The notes under the pieces are model-generated. The model made no database searches. It was not told the DNA's origin and was given only the letters and a program-made list of their open reading frames with translations. A stretch of 64,000 nt of DNA, taken from contig NZ_CP025057.1 in NCBI RefSeq assembly GCF_002813555.1, positions 124,001-188,000 of the forward strand, given 5' to 3'. The translations under genes and the position numbers were made by a program. The stretch comes from Spiroplasma floricola 23-6. Lineage in GTDB: Bacteria > Bacillota_I > Bacilli_A > Mycoplasmatales > Mycoplasmataceae. This document shows positions 57,028-64,000 of this stretch, piece after piece; the first letter of the stretch is position 1, and the number at the start of each line of letters is the position of its first letter.

Positions 57028-57152
57028 TTACTTTGCTCCTTTATCTTTTTATATTATAATAATATATGAAATCTAGGGGCTTAATTAAAATTAATGAAAA
57101 AATTTTTAAAAAAATAGGAAAAATTAAAAAAAATTATTGAGGTGGTATATAA

Positions 57153-57878
57153 GTGTTTTTAAGAATTAATGGAGATATTAACTATTATTTAAGAAGATCA
57201 AGTTTTATCAAATATTTTGATGAGCATAATTTATCTAGAAAATCAAAATGATATATTAAAAGAGTGGAAAAAAAGGTAAATGATAAAAATACATTTACAT
57301 ACTTTAAATATTGAATTCTTTGAAGATGAATTAATTTGCACTTTAAACTATCTGAAAATTTTGTTACAAAATTAAATAGAAATATTAAAAAATTAAGTTT
57401 AACATTAACTTCAAGAGAAGAAAAATTTATACGAGATTTAGAAGAATTAATTTTTAATTCTTGAAGACCTTTAAAACAACTACCTGTAAAATTTGATTTA
57501 GAGAGAAAAGAAAAAATAAATCTAATTCAAACAAATGTTAATATTCATAACTATAGTCCAGAAAAGAAAGAAAAAAAGCTTAAATTGCTTGGTAAATTTG
57601 ATTGCTATTTCTCTAATTTTAATATTTATTTGACTGATAATAATCAAAAAGTTATTAAAATAATTAAAAATAACTCTATAAGTGAAGCTTATATTGAAAC
57701 TTTTGGTGTTGTTATTATTACAGATGAAGCAAAATTTCTATTTAGGGGTAAAAATAGATTATTAACATGTGTATTATTACAAAGAATGATACCAAGATTA
57801 AACTTAAAATTAGAATCTACAGAAGACTTATATAATTATTTTGACTTTTGAAATAAACTAGTTCTAAAATTTAGTTAA
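57153..57878 (+). CDS. Conserved-looking hypothetical protein (241 aa)
   Basis: I do not recognise the family. It starts with GTG at 57153 after GAGGTGGT, giving MFLRINGDIN. It is soluble, very basic, with aromatic-rich patches (FKYWILWRWINLHFK) and a C-terminal beta-rich part (ISEAYIETFGVVIITDEAKF, FLFRGKNR). The last ten codons follow a TGA-encoded Trp. It is followed after 25 bases by nagB, so the two could be cotranscribed. Confidence 0.72.
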
Positions 57879-57903
57879 TATATATTTATAGGAGAAATAA
57901 GAT

Positions 57904-58629
57904 ATGAAAATTATTAAAGTTACAGATAACAAAGAAGCAGGAAAAGTAGTAAGTGATTTAATTCTTAAGGAAGTTAAATCAAAATCAAATATAGTTTTAG
58001 GATTGGCAACTGGAAGTTCACCAATCACTACATATGAAAATATTATTTCAAAATCAAAAGAAGAAAACATTGATTGAAGTAATGTTACAACTTTTAATTT
58101 AGATGAATATAAAGGTTTAGAATCAACTCATAATCAGTCATATAGATATTTTATGAATGATAAGTTGTTCAATCATATAAATATTAAAATGGAAAATACT
58201 TTTGTTCCAAGTGGAATGATTAATTCAAATGAAGAAGCACAAAAATATGATGAATTAATTTTAAAACATGGAGGAATAGATCTGCAATTACTTGGTTTGG
58301 GAATTAATGGACATGTTGGTTTTAATGAACCTGGAAGTGATTTTGAAGGTTTAACTTCAATTGTAGATTTAACAAAATCAACAATTGAGGCAAATTCAAG
58401 ATTCTTTGATAATGAAAAAGATGTTCCAACAAAAGCAATCTCAATGGGATTAAAATCAATTATGAATGCAAAAAAAATTATTTTAATTGCAACAGGAGAG
58501 GCAAAAGCACTAGCTGTAAAAAATTTAATAGAAGGACCAATTTCAAAGGATTGACCTTGCTCAGTTCTTTTAAATCATTCTGATATAACTGTTGTTATTG
58601 ATAATGAAGCAAGTAAACTATTAAAATAA
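57904..58629 (+). CDS. nagB: Glucosamine-6-phosphate deaminase (241 aa)
   Basis: Converts glucosamine-6-phosphate to fructose-6-phosphate plus ammonia, feeding amino sugars into glycolysis. LGLATGSSP binds phosphate, NLDEYKGL carries the first catalytic Asp, and GLGINGHVGFNEPGS carries the catalytic His. Length is normal. GGAGAAATAAG precedes the ATG. NagA is not in the window. Confidence 0.95.
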
Positions 58630-58671
58630 AAAATCCCTTTAATTAGAATGCTAAGAAATTAATAAAGAGAA

Positions 58672-58710
58672 ATATTTAAAAAAGAAAGTTATGCTTTCTT
58701 TTTTAAATAT
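58672..58710 (+). terminator. Terminator after nagB
   Basis: A 17-bp stem (ATATTTAAAAAAGAAAG and complement) with a five-base loop; the T run lies inside the 3' arm. Confidence 0.7.
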
Positions 58711-59189
58711 AATATAGAGTCTCCTTAGAATTAAAAAATATTTCAAAAAATTTTTGAAAAAGTATATTAAAACTGCTATTCAAACTAAAATTACTGTTCT
58801 AAGAGTTTATTAATAATAAAGTAGATATTAAATATATAAATATTAAAATAGTGGAGTTATAATTAAACTATTCCGATAATAAATTAAATAAAATCTTATT
58901 TATTTAAGTTTAAAAATATAATTAAAAGAAACTTAAGAAATATATAACTAATAAATATTTTATTATGGAATTTAAAATTAAAGAGTATAACTAATAAAAA
59001 AAATTATTTACTATTTTATAGAATTTTATTTTAAGAACTCATCACTACAATTATTTTAAAAATTATAAAAATATTATTGTAACTATTTTTAGTGATAAGC
59101 TAAATTTATATATCAATTATATCTATATAAGTTAAGAGTTTTTTAAATTAGATTTTAAAATTAAATAATTTATAAAGAAGGGTAAAGTT
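58711..59189. other. AT-rich gap before the DUF6119-like gene
   Basis: About 480 bases with no open frame of note and very few G or C. The one structure seen is an inverted repeat ATCACTA (59041-59047) / TAGTGAT (59090-59096). Its composition differs from ordinary spacers here. Confidence 0.45.
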
Positions 59190-61070
59190 ATGGAAATTAA
59201 AAAGAAATTTAGAATTTATAAGATTGATAAAGAAAAATTTAACTCAATTATAGAAAATGAAGAAGATGAAAAATATAAAGAAAAAATTTGCAGTTTAATA
59301 ATCGATGAAGTAATAAAAAATAACAATCTTGATAAAAAAGACAGTAACTTTGTAAAAATAAATAAATTAGATAATCAGAGAAAAAATGAAGAAGGGAATT
59401 TTTATTTATTAGTTTATAAAAAACAAAGTGATCCTAATTGAATACAAGGCTTTATTGGAAAAGAAATAGAAGAATATAATGAAAAAAATCAAAAAAATAA
59501 AAAAGAGATTATGGATTTGAAAAATAATAAGCTTTCCTTTTTATTACTTAAGCCAGTTAATGATGACATATATGCTTCAACAGGAGGGAATGCAAGTAGT
59601 TATATAAGTCAATTTATTGTAAGAAATTTTGGTACTGAAATAATATGCAAAATTTATGATGAAGACGATAATGTTTTCGAAGGAATAAAACAAACTTACA
59701 ATAAAGGTAAAAGACAGTATAATGCTTTTTATAATAGAAGACCCTCTAATTATAGAAGTGAGAGAACATTTTGGGATAAATTTGGAGGTGCAAGAGTTAG
59801 AATTAAAAATCAAATTGCATGTGATTTAGGACTTATTTCACAGGAAGATTTAGAAGAAATGGATCAAAAAAATGATAGTGAATATATTAAAACAAGAATA
59901 GAAGCAGGCGATTCATTAGAAATTAAAGAAACTATGTCCATAGAAAAGTATTTTTCAATAATGTCAAAAATAGATGAAATAGATAAATTACCTTTAAAAA
60001 TTCTTTTATCAAATTTCATTGATGTAAATGAAGAGGGAATAAAGAACTCTGATTTATTCACAAAAATGCATGATGAAATGAGCAATAAACTAAGTGATTT
60101 AAATAAAAGAGATATAATTTATTCAAAAATTTATATTAATTTCTATTTATATGAAAATTTTACTAAATTTTCTAATTATCAACTTTTAGATGATAAAGGA
60201 AGAGAAATTCTATCTAGTAGAAATGCTATTGAATTTAATGATATTTTTGAAGAGTTTATTAAAAATTTTAAAAAAGATCCTGATAAAATTTCTCGTACTT
60301 CAATAGAAACTTTTTTTAATAAATGAAAATTAAAAATTTATGAAGATAATGGAAATGAAGTGCTAAATGCGAAAATTAAAGATACTATAGAGGTTGAATA
60401 CTATTTTGAAGAACATCAAAAGACTTTTTATTTGGAAAATGGAAAATGATATTCATTAGCTAATAATTATATAAATTTAATTAATCAAAATATAAAAAAA
60501 TATTTTGAAGATAATCAAAAAAAAATAGACATCTTAAAACAAAACAGTCAACTAATGAATTTAGAAAATATTAATAACGAATCAGAATATAATAACCAAT
60601 TTAATTCAATTAAAGCAAATGAATTAAAAGGTATAATACACAGTGATCAAGTTACTATTAACAAAGTAGAAATCTGTGACTTAATATTTATTTCTGAAAG
60701 TAATCAAATGTATCTTATATGTAATAAAAGTGAACCATCCGGGAAAGGATCTAGAGATTTATTTTCTCAAATTAAAGCATCAGCTCTTTTGATGAATTCT
60801 TCTAATCAAGAATTTAAAAATGAATATTACAATACATTACTTCAAAAAGGTAAAATAACTAATAATATTTCTAAAGAAAGGTTTATAGAATTGTTGAATA
60901 ATTCTATATATGTATGTTCTTTTATAAAGAGAGAACTAACTCAAGATACAAATTCTATATATTCTAAGATTATGTTTTTAGAAACAAAAGAGGAATTAGA
61001 TAAAATGTTGAAAGATTTAATTTTGTTTAGTCCACAAATTGTAAAATCAAATAATGATAAAGATGAATAA
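59190..61070 (+). CDS. DUF6119/TIGR04141-like sporadically distributed protein (626 aa)
   Basis: Large soluble protein. The segment at residues 507-534 (LICNKSEPSGKGSRDLFSQI and following) resembles the Lys-rich S..LFxQ..S signature of the DUF6119 family, and YLENGKWYSLANNYI before it fits the same family's C-terminal half. The N-terminal half contains GGNASSYISQFIVRNFG and RTFWDKFGGARV, plausible but not decisive. AGAAGGGT precedes the ATG. It stands alone, in an island more AT-rich than its surroundings, and uses TGG codons where neighbours mostly use TGA. The family is sporadic, often near defence genes, with unknown function. Confidence 0.6.
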
Positions 61071-61133
61071 AAAAAGCAAGAAATTATTTTAATTGTAATA
61101 AGAGAGGAAAAAGTTCAAACTGTTAAAAAAAAA

Positions 61134-61160
61134 GAAATCCCTTAAAAGGGGATTTTTTAT
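61134..61160 (+). terminator. Terminator after the DUF6119-like gene
   Basis: AATCCCTT, AA, AAGGGGATT (one bulged G) and T6. Confidence 0.75.
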
Positions 61161-61228
61161 TTTGGAAAATATCAATATTGAATATGGTGTAAAATTATTA
61201 AGTAGTTACTAAAGGAGTATATAAAATA

Positions 61229-61978
<750 letters not shown>

Positions 61979-61984
61979 TTTAAT

Positions 61985-62803
61985 ATGAATTACAAAATTT
62001 TAGCACTAGATATGGATGGGACTACTTTTAAAGCATTAGATGACATTGTTATGGAAAATGTTGAACCTATTAATCAAGCTATTAAAAAAGGAATAAAAGT
62101 GGTTTTTGTTACTGGAAGACCAATTCATACAAAAATAAATAGACTTGAGCTTTTTGATTTTTCAAATGATGGAGCAATTTTTGTTGCATTTAATGGAGCT
62201 CTTATTTATGATTTAAAAAATAAACAAGTAGTTGATGCAAATCCTATAGATAAGCAAACTGTTTTAAAAGCTTTTGAACTTTTAAAAACATCAGAGGAAT
62301 TTAAAGAAATCGAACTTTGAGCTTACACAGTTGATGACACATTAAGTTACATAAATAGACCTATAAAAGGATCAAAAGTTTTAGAACACGAAACACATTT
62401 TTTTGATTATGAACCAGTAGTTTTTACATCTGATATGGAAATGTTAGATTGTCATAAAATTCTTGTAATGAATACAAATATTAAGTTTGTCAAGGAATTA
62501 AGAAATTTAGGTTTAGAAGTTTCTTGAACTGAGGGTTCATTGGCAGGAGAAGTAACTAAAAAAGGTATAAATAAAAAATATGCTTTAGAATTTTTATCAA
62601 AAAAATTCTCAATAAATAAATCAGAAATTTTAGCAATGGGTGATGGAGCAAATGATTTACCTATGTTTGAATATGCAGGTTTATCAATAGCACCAGCAAA
62701 TGCTCATCAAGAAATAAAAGATAAAGCAACAGTAGTTTCTGAATATACTAATTTAGAAGGTGCAGTGGCAAAAGCAATTAATAAATATATATTAGGAGAA
62801 TAA
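61985..62803 (+). CDS. Cof-type HAD-IIB phosphatase, third copy (272 aa)
   Basis: HAD phosphatase with motif I LDMDGTTFK, motif II FVTGR, and motif IV MGDGANDLPMFEYAG. It lies six bases after tpiA and two before gpmI in a glycolytic operon, which hints at a role on phosphorylated sugar intermediates or damaged metabolites. Substrate unknown. Third distant member of this family in the window. Confidence 0.88.
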
Positions 62804-62805
62804 AC

Positions 62806-64000
62806 ATGAAAGCAAAAAAACCAGTAGTATTGGCTATATTAGATGGATGAGGACTTGCAGAACCAGGTAAAGGAAATGCTGTTCTTCAAGCAAATATGGA
62901 ATTTGTAGAAAGTTTAAAAAAAGAATACCCATGAGTTTCATCACATGCAAGTGGTGAATGAGTAGGATTACCAGAAGGACAAATGGGTAATTCAGAAGTT
63001 GGTCACATTCATTTAGGAGCAGGAAGAATTAAATATGAATCTTTATCATTAATTAATAAAGCAATTTCTGAAAATAAATTTGATTCAAATGAAGAAATTC
63101 AAAAAGCAATTAAAAACTCTTTAGATAAAAATAGTGCATTTCATATTATGGGATTATTTTCAGATGGTGGAGTTCATTCACATATGAAACATATGTTTGC
63201 AACATATGAATCAGCAGCTAAAGCTGGAGTTAAAGAAATCTATTTACATTTATTTACAGATGGAAGAGATACAAAACCAACTGTGGCATTAAATTATTTA
63301 AAAGAATTAAACACATTAATTGAAAAATATAAAGTTGGTCAAGTAGCATCAATTTCAGGAAGATTTTATTCAATGGATAGAGATAAAAGAATGGAAAGAG
63401 TTGCTGAAGGTTACAAATCAATGGTCAATAGAAATTGTGAAAACTCATTTACAGATCCAGCATCATATATTCAATCACAATATGATTTAGGAAAAGATGA
63501 TGAAGGAATTATTCCTGCATATAATTCAAATTGTAATAATGGTTATGTTAAAGAAAATGATACTGTTGTTTTTATAAACTTTAGACCAGATAGAGCTATT
63601 CAAATGGCAAGTACATTTACAAATCATGATTATGCTGCATGAAGTGATGCTTCATTTAAAGATTTAACTTTCTTAGGAGATAAAATTTATTTCCTATGTA
63701 TGATGGAATATTCAGATTCAGTTAAAACAAATCATATTGCATTTAAATCAATTGAAGTTGTAAATGGTTTAGGAGAATGATTAAGTAAAAAAGGATATAA
63801 ACAGTTAAGAATTGCTGAAACTGAAAAAATAGCACATGTTACTTTCTTTTTTGATGGGGGAAAAGATTATTTTAAAAATGGTCTTGCAACTCAAGAAGAA
63901 ATTAAACTTGATGGAGCTTCAATTGACTTAATTGCATCTCCAAAAGTAGCAACTTATGATTTAAAACCAGAAATGTCAGCTGTTGAAATTACAGATAAAT
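62806..64000 (+). CDS. gpmI: Phosphoglycerate mutase, cofactor-independent (3' end outside window)
   Basis: Mn2+-dependent enzyme converting 3- to 2-phosphoglycerate. LAILDGWG at the N-terminus has the first metal-binding Asp, and [14 protein letters not shown] contains the phosphorylated serine S63. [20 protein letters not shown] and NFRPDRA are conserved substrate-binding blocks. The reading frame is open to the window end at ~398 codons, whereas the family is ~510 residues. AGGAGA within the HAD gene's last codons is its ribosome binding site. Confidence 0.95.

Overview
The window is a low-GC (clearly AT-rich) mollicute chromosome segment. UGA must be read as tryptophan: nearly every gene is interrupted by TGA codons under the standard code and becomes a full-length, conserved protein under genetic code 4. 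Gene content points to the Spiroplasma / Entomoplasmatales group (Spiroplasma, Mesoplasma, Entomoplasma) rather than a pathogenic Mycoplasma. The indicators are a fused PotC-PotD polyamine permease, lipoproteins with a short Spiroplasma-like signal, a sucrose PTS with sucrose-6-phosphate hydrolase, ferritin, and formate-THF ligase plus FolD. The genus is an inference.

Layout: 1-6.4 kb holds ion and ABC transport (KtrB 3' part, a cation P-type ATPase, an ABC exporter). 6.5-13.9 kb holds a surface module: a small membrane protein behind a T16 tract in its promoter region, a 756-aa lipoprotein and a 1432-aa FtsX-type permease. 14.0-14.8 kb has six tRNA genes (Asn, Glu, Val, Thr, Lys, Leu). 14.9-21.1 kb carries an alpha/beta hydrolase, an amino-acid permease, a uracil-type permease, thioredoxin and two Cof-type HAD phosphatases. 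21.2-26.6 kb is the polyamine operon potA-potB-potCD. 26.7-28.0 kb has eleven tRNA genes, including three with a CAT anticodon (elongator Met, Ile2, initiator fMet). 28.1-36.6 kb carries mgtA, leuS, a ferritin-like protein, a TDT-family transporter and a secreted protein.

36.8-46.4 kb is the most unusual part. It is a tightly coupled five-gene unit encoding a Upf1-like SF1 helicase, two large uncharacterised proteins (one with a possible winged-helix start, one coiled-coil), a ClpB-like AAA+ ATPase with a degenerate first module, and a NrdG-like radical-SAM protein. I cannot match it to a named system; it is the best candidate here for an undescribed NTP-driven, possibly defensive, machine.

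46.5-64.0 kb carries a 611-aa membrane protein, folD/fhs (one-carbon metabolism, divergent), an S66 peptidase, scrAB, NADH oxidase, nagB, a DUF6119/TIGR04141-like accessory gene in an AT-rich island, and the glycolytic run tpiA-HAD-gpmI, which leaves the window.

A recurring regulatory theme emerges. Four transporter genes (uraA-like, potA, mgtA and the 46.5-kb membrane protein) are each preceded by a short ORF whose stop codon lies in, or just before, an RNA hairpin. For mgtA the leader's own ribosome binding site can pair with the end of the leader ORF, competing with a second hairpin. For the 46.5-kb gene the hairpin buries the ribosome binding site.
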